From a gamma proteobacterium symbiont of Taylorina sp. (GTDB taxonomy: Bacteria; Pseudomonadota; Gammaproteobacteria; GRL18): DNA of 64,000 nucleotides. The notes beneath the pieces are model-generated. The model had not been told where the DNA came from, did not search any database, and saw only the letters and a list, made by a program, of their open reading frames with translations. The stretch is from assembly GCA_025655455.1 (NCBI GenBank), contig JAHXIV010000052.1, positions 1 through 64,000 on the forward strand, given 5' to 3'. This document shows, one piece after another, positions 1-9,362 of the stretch. A program made the position numbers and the translations under genes. How positions within the stretch are numbered: position 1 is the first letter of the stretch; each line of letters starts with the position of its first letter.

Positions 1-13
1 CTGTATTGTAGTT

Positions 14-225
14 TTTTTGCATTCTGCAGTTCAAGATAAAGATACCTCCTTCAATCTATATTGATTTATCTTATAAAGCCCTTTGTTATTTCAATATAAA
101 CTACTGGAATGTCACTTGCTCAACGTAATACAAACCACAATAAAAAAAGAAGAAAATTATAAAAAATTTAAGGGTTGTGACAAAAGTGGATGATAGTACA
201 GAGAATATCAAAAAAACGTTTACAA
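14..225. repeat. Left copy of a ~200 bp imperfect direct repeat (decayed 5' end of the cupin locus)
   Basis: This stretch aligns with about 4184-4370. Shared blocks include TTATAAAGCCCT, TGTCACTTGCTCAACGTAAT, AAAGAAGAAAATTAT and AGTACAGAGAATATC. The right copy contains the promoter region and first ~20 codons of the cupin gene. In this left copy the start codon ATG has become ATA and the frame is lost soon after, so it is a dead fragment. Relative to the right copy it has about 18 extra bases near 40-58. The two copies bracket the ATPase gene pair, which suggests that the pair arrived by, or was accompanied by, a local duplication. Confidence 0.8.
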
Positions 226-244
226 GGTTTAATATTGCAGATCC

Positions 245-346
245 GGGGTCGGAGTCAAACAGCTCCGTAGTTTATATATACTTTGTTACAGATAATGACT
301 AAATACACACAACACGAGTATTGGAGTAAATTTGACTCCGACTCCT
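245..346. repeat. REP-like inverted repeat (GGGGTCGGAGTCAAA family), copy 1
   Basis: The left arm GGGGTCGGAGTCAAA (245-259) is complementary to TTTGACTCCGACTCCT (331-346), with about 70 bp between them. The same arm sequence occurs at 31335-31376 and 37796-37843 with much shorter loops, so this is a dispersed hairpin family. Such elements resemble REP sequences moved by RAYT transposases. No transposase gene is visible in the window. Confidence 0.65.
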
Positions 347-359
347 AATGGATATTTGG

Positions 360-2672
360 TCAGTACCAATTTTTTCGTATTTTTTCAAGACGTTTTTTAA
401 TATCATCAGCGACCTCAAGCAATTCTTCTGATGTGCGTACTTTTTCTTTATTTTCTAATTGCAGCGCAATGATAAGAGGCTTAAGTAACTCATGAGCTGT
501 GTTTTTCTGAATAATAGATAATGCCGTCTTATTGGGTAAAATAGCACAAACACCGATGGCTAAATCCATTCTTTCTTCTGCTGCAGCTTTAAGCATTGCC
601 TCAGATATAATATGAGATATAGCTGATTGTTGCTTTAAAGACATTTGAATTGCCTGTTCAGTTAATGCAGCTCCTAACATAGAAGAAGACAAGAAAATTT
701 CTTTATCAGGAAAAGCCTTGTTCTCAATATAAGCTAACACACCCATATAGCTTATATTGGCTTGTTTCCATTGCTTTTTTATTGCCAGGCTACTGGATTG
801 ATTAACCATGGCTCTGGCAACTTCAGCCATAATCTCAGCTTGCTCACTGTCCTGATAACGTTCAATGACATGTGTATATCCTGTTATCGCTTTATCCAGG
901 TTACCCTGTTGACCATAGGTGAATGATTGATTAACCATGGCTCTGGCAACTTGAGCCATAATCTCAGGTTGCTCACTGTCCTGATAACGTTCAATGACAT
1001 GTGTATATCCTGTTATCGCTTTATCCAGGTTGCCCTGTTGACCATAGGTGAATGATTGATTAAACATGGCTCTGGCAACAATAGCCATAATATCAGGTTG
1101 CTCACTGTCCTGATAACGTTCAATGACATGTGTATATCCTGTTATCTCTTTATCCAGGTTGCCCTGTTGACCATAGGTGGCTGATTGATTAACCATGGCT
1201 ATAGCAACTTGAGCCATAATATCAGCTTGCTCACTGTCCTGATAACGCTCAATGGCATGTGTATATCCTGTTATCGCTTTATCCAGATCGCCTTGATGAT
1301 AATAAGTAAGAGATTTTTCATTGAGTGCTTTAGAATCCTGTCTGGCAATTTGTACTGTTCCCCTGATTTCTGATGCATTTATTTTAAGTGGAAGTATTTC
1401 TTTATTTAGATAATTATTGGTTAGTTTATCTAAAACCATGGACTCTATATAAGTAAGCTTACTGCTATCTCTATGTGAATCTCTGATAGTGTTAATTTCC
1501 AATGGTGTATAAAAATCAACCATAAATTGAATTAAAGCCTCAACAACTGCTTCCTGACAGTGTTCTCGGCGTAATTTGTAATAAATACAAAACAAACGCT
1601 CAGCAATTAAATAGGTTTTTCTTCGAGGTGATTTTTCTTTAACATATAAAGCACCTTTATGTTCTAATCTGCCCAATAATGCAGAGGTAGAACGAATATC
1701 CATTCTGGCACGCTCGGAAATTTCTTTAGCGGTACTTTCTTTCCAGAGATCGGCCAAAGCTAAAAAAACACGTCGTTCTTTTGCTGCAAGTGCATCTAGT
1801 TGGCTTTTAAAATATTCAGTATATTCATCAATTAAATCAGTGATATTTTCCATTAAAGCTCGAATGCCATTAGTTTTCCCAAATTGGGCAATAATAGTTA
1901 ATAAGCGGGGACTGCCTCCTGTAAGAATAACTAATGGGGTAATTTCTGTCTCTGTTTTATTGCTTTGGGTAATATCATTCCATAATGTAACCACCTCTTT
2001 GCTCTTTAATGGTGGTATTTCCGAGACAGCAAAAATCTCAAAAAAGGGTGCTTTGGCATTATCCAGATGATTAAAACGTGTTGTAGCAGTTGCTAATAAC
2101 ATTATTTTAGGTTCATTTTGCATAATACGACGAAGCTCCCAGCTAAAGTCTCCATCTTTATCCTTATCGGTTTCCTCTATGAGTTGATGCATATTTTCAA
2201 GCATAATAACGGCTTTTTTATTGATATGAGTCAGTTGCTCAATAACTGCAGCTTGTGCCATTTGTTGAAGATTTGGGTGCGACCAGTTTTGCTGAAGAGA
2301 TTTAAGTGAAGCCAGTGCATTTTTTTTAAGCGATTCAGGAAGCTGTTTACACAGTTCTGACATCACTTCAAGCCAGAATTCTGCAATCGTTGAAATTTCA
2401 TAATAACTTTCTTCTATAAGACGAATAGGAATCCATGCGTTTGAGAAGTTTGGGTTGACTCTTAGTTCTGCCGCCGTACGAGCTAGCAGCATTGTTTTTC
2501 CTCTTCCACGAGGTGCATAATATAAACGGTGTTGACACATTGTACTATGGCTATTTTCAGCAATAGTTTCTAATAATATTTTAAGTAAAGGTAAGCGAAC
2601 AATGTATTGTGCTATCAGGTCTTTATCATCCTGATTAAGACCTGGATTAAATTTTCTTGGGAAATTCTGCAT
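360..2672 (-). CDS. AAA-type ATPase with C-terminal TPR repeats
   Basis: The protein has about 770 residues. A P-loop (YYAPRGRGKTML, residues ~49-60) is followed by a Walker B-like segment (AVIMLENMH) and a sensor-like LLATATTR motif, which places it in the STAND/ATPase_2-like AAA group. A winged-helix-like region follows near 310-370. Residues ~445-620 are four to five TPR units of 43 residues that are nearly identical to each other. I chose the ATG at 2672 because it overlaps the stop of the upstream ATPase gene (TAATG), which implies translational coupling; a GTG nine bases upstream is possible. The molecular function is unknown. The pairing of two ATPases and their setting between duplicated sequences suggest an accessory module, perhaps defensive or regulatory, but nothing in the sequence proves this. 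Confidence 0.85.
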   Translation of the reverse strand: MQNFPRKFNPGLNQDDKDLIAQYIVRLPLLKILLETIAENSHSTMCQHRLYYAPRGRGKTMLLARTAAELRVNPNFSNAWIPIRLIEESYYEISTIAEFWLEVMSELCKQLPESLKKNALASLKSLQQNWSHPNLQQMAQAAVIEQLTHINKKAVIMLENMHQLIEETDKDKDGDFSWELRRIMQNEPKIMLLATATTRFNHLDNAKAPFFEIFAVSEIPPLKSKEVVTLWNDITQSNKTETEITPLVILTGGSPRLLTIIAQFGKTNGIRALMENITDLIDEYTEYFKSQLDALAAKERRVFLALADLWKESTAKEISERARMDIRSTSALLGRLEHKGALYVKEKSPRRKTYLIAERLFCIYYKLRREHCQEAVVEALIQFMVDFYTPLEINTIRDSHRDSSKLTYIESMVLDKLTNNYLNKEILPLKINASEIRGTVQIARQDSKALNEKSLTYYHQGDLDKAITGYTHAIERYQDSEQADIMAQVAIAMVNQSATYGQQGNLDKEITGYTHVIERYQDSEQPDIMAIVARAMFNQSFTYGQQGNLDKAITGYTHVIERYQDSEQPEIMAQVARAMVNQSFTYGQQGNLDKAITGYTHVIERYQDSEQAEIMAEVARAMVNQSSSLAIKKQWKQANISYMGVLAYIENKAFPDKEIFLSSSMLGAALTEQAIQMSLKQQSAISHIISEAMLKAAAEERMDLAIGVCAILPNKTALSIIQKNTAHELLKPLIIALQLENKEKVRTSEELLEVADDIKKRLEKIRKNWY
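830..1300 (-). repeat. Four tandem 129 bp repeats encoding TPR units
   Basis: The 10-mer TGCTCACTGT recurs at 841, 970, 1099 and 1228, exactly 129 bp apart. The copies differ at only a few positions. Each unit encodes 43 residues containing the motif DKAITGYTH. The high DNA identity points to recent expansion or ongoing gene conversion, so copy number probably varies between strains. Confidence 0.9.
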
Positions 2673-3838
2673 TATAAACACCTAACGTTTTTACGTACTT
2701 GCCACCATTTGCGAAGCAAACTATCATTGAAAATCCATTGATTATTGTTTATTGCTAAATAACCATCATGTACCAGTACTTCAAGAATATAATGAAGATC
2801 AATATTTGGATATTCCACCTTTAGTTGAGAAAGCTCTTTGCTTGTAAACCAATCACCCTCACACATTGCATCAAGCAATTTAATGGCAACGGGATAATTG
2901 TCTATGCCCAGTGTTTCTTCCAGACGATCTTCATAATGACCAATCATACTGGTACTTTCTGAGAGTAAAATAACCTGGGTAAAAACATGCTGAGCTATTT
3001 CCAGAGTAATAATTTGTTGCTCTTCTTCCAAGAGGTATTCATATAATCTTGCCCAGATTCGTTGAATATGATAAGGAATATAAATGCCTAATTGATCGAG
3101 CAAGTATTCAATAGCATTATTATTAAATGTGATCGATTTATAATTTGCCAGGGCTTTAAAGCAATTTTTAGCTATTTCCCGTTTCCATGGTTTTAAACGA
3201 TAAACTGAGAGGTTATTTATCTTATCCATTAATTTTAATCGATTTAGAACTGGTTCCAGGCCAATACTGCCAGAAAGAAAAATACTTATTTTGTTATTTG
3301 GTACGGTTGCTTGAATTTCTGGTCTTAACCAATCCAATAAGGTTTCAACACCCGTTACACCTTCATTCTTATTCAGTTTATTAATGAGATCAGGAAACTC
3401 ATCAAAAACAAGAAAAGTTCTTTTCTTATTAGATTCAATTTTTTCCAGTAATTCACGTCCTTTTAGTTGCCAGTTACCTGTGTTTAGAACATCTCGAATG
3501 GTTATAGAGAATTTACCTGCTGATATTTTCTCAACTTTATCAAAAAGTTGAATAAATGATTTTGACCAAGAATCTATTATTGTCTTAAAATCTGGATGTT
3601 TGTGCATTTCTTCAGCCAGTCTGGCAACCATTTCAATACCTGTGGCACATGATTGAAGATCAATAAAGACAAATGACCAGTTTTTTTTCTCATTGTCACT
3701 CAGATTTCTTCCAATTTCTCGGGCAATGCTGCTTTTACCCATACGTCTTTGACCTGTCAACAGTTTTGTTGTCATCTGTTTTGTTGACAACAGGTTTAAT
3801 GTGAATGGCTTTATTATCTCATTAAATATAATAGACAT
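2672..3838 (-). CDS. AAA family ATPase (ATPase_2/Orc1-Cdc6-like)
   Basis: The protein has 388 residues. The Walker A motif is TGQRRMGKSS (residues ~28-37) and Walker B is TFLVFDEFPDL (~140-150), followed by a sensor-1-like FLSGS. The C-terminal third looks like a winged-helix domain (ELSQLKVEYPNIDLHYILEVLVHDGYL split over ~340-370). This is the arrangement of the ATPase_2 family, which includes archaeal-type and mobile-element ATPases. It is the promoter-proximal gene of a two-gene unit; its TAA overlaps the ATG of the TPR-ATPase gene. Partner and substrate are unknown. Confidence 0.82.
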   Translation of the reverse strand: MSIIFNEIIKPFTLNLLSTKQMTTKLLTGQRRMGKSSIAREIGRNLSDNEKKNWSFVFIDLQSCATGIEMVARLAEEMHKHPDFKTIIDSWSKSFIQLFDKVEKISAGKFSITIRDVLNTGNWQLKGRELLEKIESNKKRTFLVFDEFPDLINKLNKNEGVTGVETLLDWLRPEIQATVPNNKISIFLSGSIGLEPVLNRLKLMDKINNLSVYRLKPWKREIAKNCFKALANYKSITFNNNAIEYLLDQLGIYIPYHIQRIWARLYEYLLEEEQQIITLEIAQHVFTQVILLSESTSMIGHYEDRLEETLGIDNYPVAIKLLDAMCEGDWFTSKELSQLKVEYPNIDLHYILEVLVHDGYLAINNNQWIFNDSLLRKWWQVRKNVRCL

Positions 3839-4183
3839 TTTTTAAGGCTCTTCGTAACTACTCACACCTCCCCCTTTCGCCTAAGAGCGCCTACTTTTGG
3901 TTTAAAGGGGGAAGTAAGATCAAAACCCTTAAGTACAATTTTAAATAGCACTTAAAAGTGTAAAGTCAGATTGGTCAGTCCTAACCTTTAGAACATTTTT
4001 CCCAACAAAGCTATTAGTTATCTGGCTAATAGCCAGAATATTGGTCATAAGTAATTTATATAAATGATACAAATTATAAAAAACTTTCTTAATAAGAAAA
4101 GCTCTTATGTATCAAAGCTCAGCCATGCTTTAAATAATTATTCTCAATCAGGCCTTATTTTGATTTTTTGCAGAATGCTAAAT
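3839..4183. other. Intergenic region upstream of the ATPase pair and the cupin gene
   Basis: No convincing gene is present. There is a short hairpin at 4010-4033 (arms CTATTAG and CTAATAG). The region should contain the leftward promoter for the ATPase pair and the rightward promoter for the polysaccharide locus, but I cannot place either with confidence. A 62-codon ORF at 4064-4252 has no ribosome binding site and lies mainly in the duplicated segment. Confidence 0.5.
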
Positions 4184-4370
4184 TTTTTTGCATTGTGCAC
4201 TTCAACCTGTATCAATTTACCTTATAAAGCCCTCTGTTGTCACAACTTATGACTACTGGCATGTCACTTGCTCAACGTAATACAAACCTCAAAAAAAAAG
4301 AAGAAAATTATGAAAAAGTTAAAGGTTGTTACAAAAGTGGATGACAGTACAGAGAATATCGAACCAATAT
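4184..4370. repeat. Right copy of the ~200 bp imperfect direct repeat
   Basis: It aligns with 14-225 and contains the intact ATG and first codons of the cupin gene. It is the functional copy, because the reading frame continues into a full cupin domain. Confidence 0.8.
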
Positions 4371-4738
4371 TTAATACTGAAAAGGTAGAACGACCCTGGG
4401 GAAATTATCAATGTATTGATCATGCCCAGCGTTATCAGGTTAAACGCATTGTTGTTAATCAGGGTGAGCAGTTATCTTTGCAAATGCATCATCATAGAGC
4501 AGAACATTGGATCATTGTTCGTGGTACTGCAAAGGTGACTTGTGGTGAAGCTGTTTTTTTATTATCAGAAAATCAATCCACCTATATTCCCATTGGTGAA
4601 AAACATCGCTTGGAAAACCCCGGACAAATACCCTTAGAAATAATAGAAGTACAGTCCGGCAGTTATCTGGATGAAGATGATATTGTTCGTTTTGATGATA
4701 TTTACGGGCGAGTCAATCTTACTGAAGCTTCTAAGTAA
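4310..4738 (+). CDS. Cupin, mannose-6-phosphate isomerase type II-like
   Basis: The protein has 142 residues and is a stand-alone version of the C-terminal cupin domain of bifunctional mannose-1-phosphate guanylyltransferase/phosphomannose isomerase (ManC/AlgA type). The sequence RPWGNY, the metal-binding [14 protein letters not shown] and the [12 protein letters not shown] block are typical. It is predicted to interconvert fructose-6-phosphate and mannose-6-phosphate for sugar-nucleotide supply, which fits the exopolysaccharide genes downstream. I chose the ATG at 4310 (after AAAGAAGAAA) over a TTG at 4268. A decayed copy of its 5' end lies at the left edge of the window. Confidence 0.82.
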   Translation: MKKLKVVTKVDDSTENIEPIFNTEKVERPWGNYQCIDHAQRYQVKRIVVNQGEQLSLQMHHHRAEHWIIVRGTAKVTCGEAVFLLSENQSTYIPIGEKHRLENPGQIPLEIIEVQSGSYLDEDDIVRFDDIYGRVNLTEASK

Positions 4739-4763
4739 GCTAAACAGGAAATAGGGTCAAGTC

Positions 4764-5168
4764 ATGAATAACAATTCCAGTAAAGCATTTACTCATTATG
4801 TGATCAATCAGATTAAATCAGATGTGCGACGTTCATTGACAAAAGTACAATTGGATGAGATTAAAAAAGCAGTGTCTGCAAGCACGCCTTTAAAAGAACA
4901 TCCTTTAGATATTCGTGGAATTATTCCCTTGTTTTTTTTCCGCTTTTATTTTGTATTTTTATTGGGACGGGATCATCGACGGGTAACCAAAAGAACAGAA
5001 GGCCTGCGCAGAAAAGAGACTGATCTTTGGGCCAGTATTACTTTTTTTATCATTTTCACATTGCCCTTATTAATTCTTGGATTCTTTGTTATCTATTTTA
5101 TAAAAACAGAACTGGGTATTAATTTGTTTTCTGAGTTTCATCTTATTGATGTATTGAATCTGCATTAA
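4764..5168 (+). CDS. Hypothetical membrane protein in the polysaccharide locus
   Basis: The protein has 134 residues. A soluble N-terminal part of about 55 residues is followed by a hydrophobic segment (~54-66) with a basic stretch after it (GRDHRRVTKRTEGLRRKE) and a strong transmembrane helix near 92-112. I do not recognise the family. It sits 25 bp after the cupin gene and 28 bp before the DUF6492 gene on the same strand, so it is probably part of the polysaccharide operon. Confidence 0.7.
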   Translation: MNNNSSKAFTHYVINQIKSDVRRSLTKVQLDEIKKAVSASTPLKEHPLDIRGIIPLFFFRFYFVFLLGRDHRRVTKRTEGLRRKETDLWASITFFIIFTLPLLILGFFVIYFIKTELGINLFSEFHLIDVLNLH

Positions 5169-5196
5169 AAGGTAAAGGTAAAAAAGGAGAATTATT

Positions 5197-6051
5197 ATGG
5201 AGATTGCACTAATCACACCCAGTTATGCACCAGACTATCAACGCTGTAAATTATTATGCCAGAGCATCGAGAAGTTTGTCAGTCATTATAAAAAACACGT
5301 CATTATTGTTGATCGATCAGACTATGATTTATTTAAATCTCTTGAGAATAATAAAACAGAAATTATTTGTAAAGAAGACATATTGCCATACTGGTTAAAG
5401 AAAATCCCTTTTTCAAAATGGTGGTTTAATTTTAAAGGATTACCAGTGAGGGGATGGATTCTGCAGCAAATTGTAAAATTATCGGTACATGAATTTGTTG
5501 ATGCCGATATTTATGTTTTTGCAGATTCTGATGTCACTTTTATACGTCCCTTTGATCTCTCATCAACACTGAACAATGATCGGGTTCGTTTATGCAGCAT
5601 GCCGAGAAAGACGGATGATTATTCCAACCTGCGTAAACAGCATTGGCATTTGTCAGCTGCAAAAATTCTGGGGGTCACTGATAGCAGTCAACTGAGCAGA
5701 GACTATATCAGTCAATTGGTCTTTTGGCGTCGTGATACCTTACAACAACTCACACGATTAATTGAAACAAGAAGTCATCAGAACTGGAAAAAGACCTTGA
5801 CTAATTGTGTGGATTTTTCAGAATATACACTCTATGGCATTTTTTGTGAGCATGTTCTGAAAGAACAATCAGGACATTATCGTGAACCTGAAGAACTCTG
5901 TTACTGCTCCTGGCATCAGGAAATTAACAGCACCGAGAATCTGCAGACTTTTTTGTCTCATGTACCCGGTCAGTTTAATTCTGTATTAATTCAATCCAAT
6001 CTCGGCATAGATGCAGATGAATACAGCAATCTTCTTGCACGGTTAAAATAA
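5197..6051 (+). CDS. Glycosyltransferase-like DUF6492 family protein
   Basis: The protein has 284 residues. The N-terminus MEIALITPSYAPDY and the FADSDVTF motif (a DxD-like metal/sugar-nucleotide site near residue 110) match the GT-A-like DUF6492 family. It has no signal peptide or membrane segment, so it is cytoplasmic. A clear ribosome binding site (AAGGAG) precedes the ATG. In context it probably transfers a sugar during exopolysaccharide assembly; donor and acceptor are unknown. Confidence 0.75.
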   Translation: MEIALITPSYAPDYQRCKLLCQSIEKFVSHYKKHVIIVDRSDYDLFKSLENNKTEIICKEDILPYWLKKIPFSKWWFNFKGLPVRGWILQQIVKLSVHEFVDADIYVFADSDVTFIRPFDLSSTLNNDRVRLCSMPRKTDDYSNLRKQHWHLSAAKILGVTDSSQLSRDYISQLVFWRRDTLQQLTRLIETRSHQNWKKTLTNCVDFSEYTLYGIFCEHVLKEQSGHYREPEELCYCSWHQEINSTENLQTFLSHVPGQFNSVLIQSNLGIDADEYSNLLARLK

Positions 6052-6060
6052 GAAGCCATT

Positions 6061-6417
6061 ATGATGAAAATTATATTCATAACAAAAATAATCATGATTA
6101 CATTCTCCATGGTATTTTTTATTTTACTATTATCCGGCTGTGTAATGAATCTACCGCTAATAAACAACTTACAAAAAAATGAAAAATTTCAAAATAAAGA
6201 TCCGATTGATGATTCTCATAGCATTAAATCACCCCTGAGTTCCAGGCCAGTTATTTTACTGGATGGGACTAAAGGTGATAGTGATGCTGATGGCATTAAT
6301 GATCACCTTGACCAATGCCCTAATACAAAACATGACACTATTATTACCTGGAATGGATGTCCAAGAAATAGTGCAACCAGTAATCCACGTTACATAATTA
6401 AAACAAGCTATCAATAA
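6061..6417 (+). CDS. Small lipoprotein with a thrombospondin type 3 calcium-binding repeat
   Basis: The protein has 118 residues. A hydrophobic leader ends in the lipobox LLSGC, so the mature protein is probably acylated at that Cys. Residues ~73-92 read DSDADGINDHLDQCPNT, a typical TSP type-3 motif (calcium-binding Asp ladder plus Cys). A second Cys (NGCP) probably forms a disulfide. It lies directly before the Wza-like gene and may be an envelope accessory of the export machine. Confidence 0.75.
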   Translation: MMKIIFITKIIMITFSMVFFILLLSGCVMNLPLINNLQKNEKFQNKDPIDDSHSIKSPLSSRPVILLDGTKGDSDADGINDHLDQCPNTKHDTIITWNGCPRNSATSNPRYIIKTSYQ

Positions 6418-6430
6418 AGGAATGACCATA

Positions 6431-9316
6431 ATGAAAGCATTTTTTCTACTATTTATTGTGTTGTTATTATCCATTTTCAGCCATATAAAAATACTGGCAG
6501 GTGAACGCATTCCTATGCTTGACCCTCTCTCGCTGGAACAGAGAAAAAACTATATGCAGGCATCCCCCTCAGGGCAGGATAATCCAATCATTAATCCAGT
6601 TGTATCACAACCCACTATTATTAATACCCGTTCAATACCCTCTGAAATTGAAAAAAATATTGCAGAAAAATTAACACCTGTCAGCCTGGAGGAAAAAATA
6701 CAACAACAGGTGATTCAACCCAGGCTTGAGCAATTTGGATATGATCTGTTTAATAAAATACCCACGACTTTTTCCCCTGTGACCAATATTCCTGTGCCTA
6801 TGGACTATATTATCGGGCCTGGTGATTCTATTATTGTACAGCTCTATGGTAAAACCAATGTGGAATATAAGTTGGTAGTCACTCGTGAAGGACAAATTCT
6901 TATTCCTGACTTTGGTCCTGTGCTGGTTTCAGGATTGACCTTTTCTGAAGTGAAAGACAATCTGAAAAACCGTTTCGAAAAACAAATCTTTGGTGTTAAA
7001 GCTGCTGTGACTCTGGCAGAACTACGTACCATCAATATTATGATTGTCGGAGATGTAATCAATCCGGGTAGTTATACCCTGTCGGGTCTAACCAATTTGA
7101 TGAATGCCTTATTAGCCAGTGGTGGAATAAAACGTACCGGCAGTTTAAGAAAAATACAACTTAAACGTAATGGAAAAGTTGTTTCCAGATTTGATCTCTA
7201 TGAGGTTCTGCTGCAGGGTAATACCCGCTCAAATATACGACTGGCACATGGTGATGTTATTTTTGTCCCGGCTATTGGTGCAACCGTAGGGGTGGGGGGT
7301 GAAGTACAGCGTCCCGCCATTTATGAAATAAAGGGGAATTCATCTCTGGCACAGGTCATCAAACTGGCAGGAGGTCTATTGCCAACAGCCTCCCTTAAAA
7401 GCTCACATATTGAGCGCATAAAACAGGGGCAATACCATACATTAATCAGCCTGGAACAGGCCTCCCTTACATTGCTTAACAAAGAACAGGCTAACAAACA
7501 TCAAACGAAAAAAATCAGTATAAAAGCGGGGGATTTAATACGGATATTTCCGGTAAAAAAACAAATTGATGATGTGGTGCTATTAAGTGGACATATTATG
7601 CAGCCGGGCGGTTATCAATTTAAACACAATATGCGCTTATCACACCTGTTTAATTCCTATTATCAGCTGCGTCAGAATGCAGATACTCAATTTGCCCTGC
7701 TGCGTCGTGAGTTACGTAATCAACGCCGTATTGAAACACATTATATTGATCTTAAAAAAGTCATTAATCATCCCGGTTCTCAGGCAGATATTAAATTGCA
7801 GCGCAGAGATGAAATTATATTTTTTGACCTGGCTGGAAATCGAGCCAAACGCTTATTGTCTCTGGTGCAGGACTTACAGACCCAGAGTACCCGAATGTAT
7901 CCGCCTATGATTTTTTCAATTAAGGGTTATGTCAGAAATAGTGGCACCTTTCCATTGCAATATGCTGCACGCTTATTAGATGTGTTTAAAATATCCGGAG
8001 AGATAAAAGCAGGAACAGATTTGGCTTATGTATTAATTGCCAGAAAACAATTTCCAGATAATCAACTGGAATTATTCTCTCTTGACCTTAATACGGCCAG
8101 ACAAAAACCACATTCAGAATGGAATCCAATTATTCACCCTGAAGATGTTATTTATGTCTTTGACCGTGACATAAAACGTGAACAATTAATTCAATCACCG
8201 ATACAGCAATTAAAAAATCAAACACCCTATGGTCAAAAGTCACCCGTTGTCAGTATCTCTGGAAGCATCAATCATCAGGGAGATTATCCTCTTGAGCCGG
8301 GGATGCGTATTGATAAATTAATTAGAGCTGCCGGTGGTCTAAATGAAAGATCCTATGGTATTCAGGCAGAGCTGACCCGCTATCAATTAGTTGCCGGGCA
8401 ATTCCAGATAAGTGAACAACAACAAATTGATCTGCAGTCAATCATTGCAACTGACTCTCTAACTGAGAAAAGCAATTCCAGAAACAGTGCCAATATTGTG
8501 CTGCAGGCACATGATCATCTCAGTATTCATAAAAAACCCCAATGGAGGGCAAAGCGTACGATTGAGTTAGCAGGTGAAGTGAAATTTCCCGGTCAGTACC
8601 CATTTAACCACAACGAAACATTGTGTCATGTTTTGCAAAGAGCTGGTGGTTTAACCAATAGAGCCTATCCATTTGGGTCTGTGTTTACTCGTCAGAGTGT
8701 GCAGAAAAAACAGCAAAAATCACTGGATAAAGTTCAGGGTGAACTTGATGATTTATTAGTCAAACTGCACTTGTCACCCTCTTTAAATAATGATGAAAAA
8801 ATGCCTGCAGATGAAGAAATGCATGAGATTAATAGTGTGATTAAAAAATTAAAAAAAGCCCGTGCTTCAGGAAGAATGGCGATAAATATGGACAAGATAC
8901 GACAATGTGATCAACAGGCAGACATTCTGCTTGAAGATGGCGATAAGCTCATTGTTCCAGTTTTAGCCTATGAGGTCTCAGTCTTTGGAGAAGTTTACCA
9001 AAGTGCCACGCATCGTTATGAAAAGAGCAGAGGCAGTCAGGACTATATTGACTTAAGCGGCGGCAGCACTGTTTTGGGTAAAAATGATCATGCTTATGTG
9101 GTTCAGGCCAATGGAGAGGTTGTTTCTATTCGTCAGAATTCACTTTTCAACTTGGGGTGGTTTAATTCATCATCCAATATTGAAGTCAAACCGGGTGCCA
9201 GTATTTATGTTCCAATTAATGTTGATAGAAGTAATAACAGAGAAAGCCTGCAATCTTGGGCAAGTATTCTTTTCCGTTTAACTCTATCTGCTGCCGGCAT
9301 CTCTGCGATGCTCTAA
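6431..9316 (+). CDS. Polysaccharide export protein, Wza-like with multiple SLBB domains
   Basis: The protein has 961 residues and a signal peptide. The Poly_export domain begins at ~124 (MDYIIGPGDSIIVQLYG) and is followed by several SLBB repeats marked by G(E/D)V..PG.Y and aGG motifs (e.g. VGDVINPGSYTL, SGSINHQGDYPL, AGEVKFPGQYPF, FGEVYQSATHRY). It is much longer than E. coli Wza (~380), like the multi-SLBB exporters of other marine gammaproteobacteria. It is predicted to form the outer-membrane/periplasmic export channel. The ATG at 6431 has AAAGGA nine bases upstream; an in-frame ATG at 6422 is too close to that site. Confidence 0.85.
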   Translation: MKAFFLLFIVLLLSIFSHIKILAGERIPMLDPLSLEQRKNYMQASPSGQDNPIINPVVSQPTIINTRSIPSEIEKNIAEKLTPVSLEEKIQQQVIQPRLEQFGYDLFNKIPTTFSPVTNIPVPMDYIIGPGDSIIVQLYGKTNVEYKLVVTREGQILIPDFGPVLVSGLTFSEVKDNLKNRFEKQIFGVKAAVTLAELRTINIMIVGDVINPGSYTLSGLTNLMNALLASGGIKRTGSLRKIQLKRNGKVVSRFDLYEVLLQGNTRSNIRLAHGDVIFVPAIGATVGVGGEVQRPAIYEIKGNSSLAQVIKLAGGLLPTASLKSSHIERIKQGQYHTLISLEQASLTLLNKEQANKHQTKKISIKAGDLIRIFPVKKQIDDVVLLSGHIMQPGGYQFKHNMRLSHLFNSYYQLRQNADTQFALLRRELRNQRRIETHYIDLKKVINHPGSQADIKLQRRDEIIFFDLAGNRAKRLLSLVQDLQTQSTRMYPPMIFSIKGYVRNSGTFPLQYAARLLDVFKISGEIKAGTDLAYVLIARKQFPDNQLELFSLDLNTARQKPHSEWNPIIHPEDVIYVFDRDIKREQLIQSPIQQLKNQTPYGQKSPVVSISGSINHQGDYPLEPGMRIDKLIRAAGGLNERSYGIQAELTRYQLVAGQFQISEQQQIDLQSIIATDSLTEKSNSRNSANIVLQAHDHLSIHKKPQWRAKRTIELAGEVKFPGQYPFNHNETLCHVLQRAGGLTNRAYPFGSVFTRQSVQKKQQKSLDKVQGELDDLLVKLHLSPSLNNDEKMPADEEMHEINSVIKKLKKARASGRMAINMDKIRQCDQQADILLEDGDKLIVPVLAYEVSVFGEVYQSATHRYEKSRGSQDYIDLSGGSTVLGKNDHAYVVQANGEVVSIRQNSLFNLGWFNSSSNIEVKPGASIYVPINVDRSNNRESLQSWASILFRLTLSAAGISAML

Positions 9317-9362
9317 ATTTTCATAAATTTAAGTTTGGCTAATGGCTTTTCAAAGAGAAATA

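Noticed and set aside
4064..4252. 62-codon ORF upstream of the cupin gene
   Set aside because: No ribosome binding site; most of it lies in the duplicated non-coding segment.
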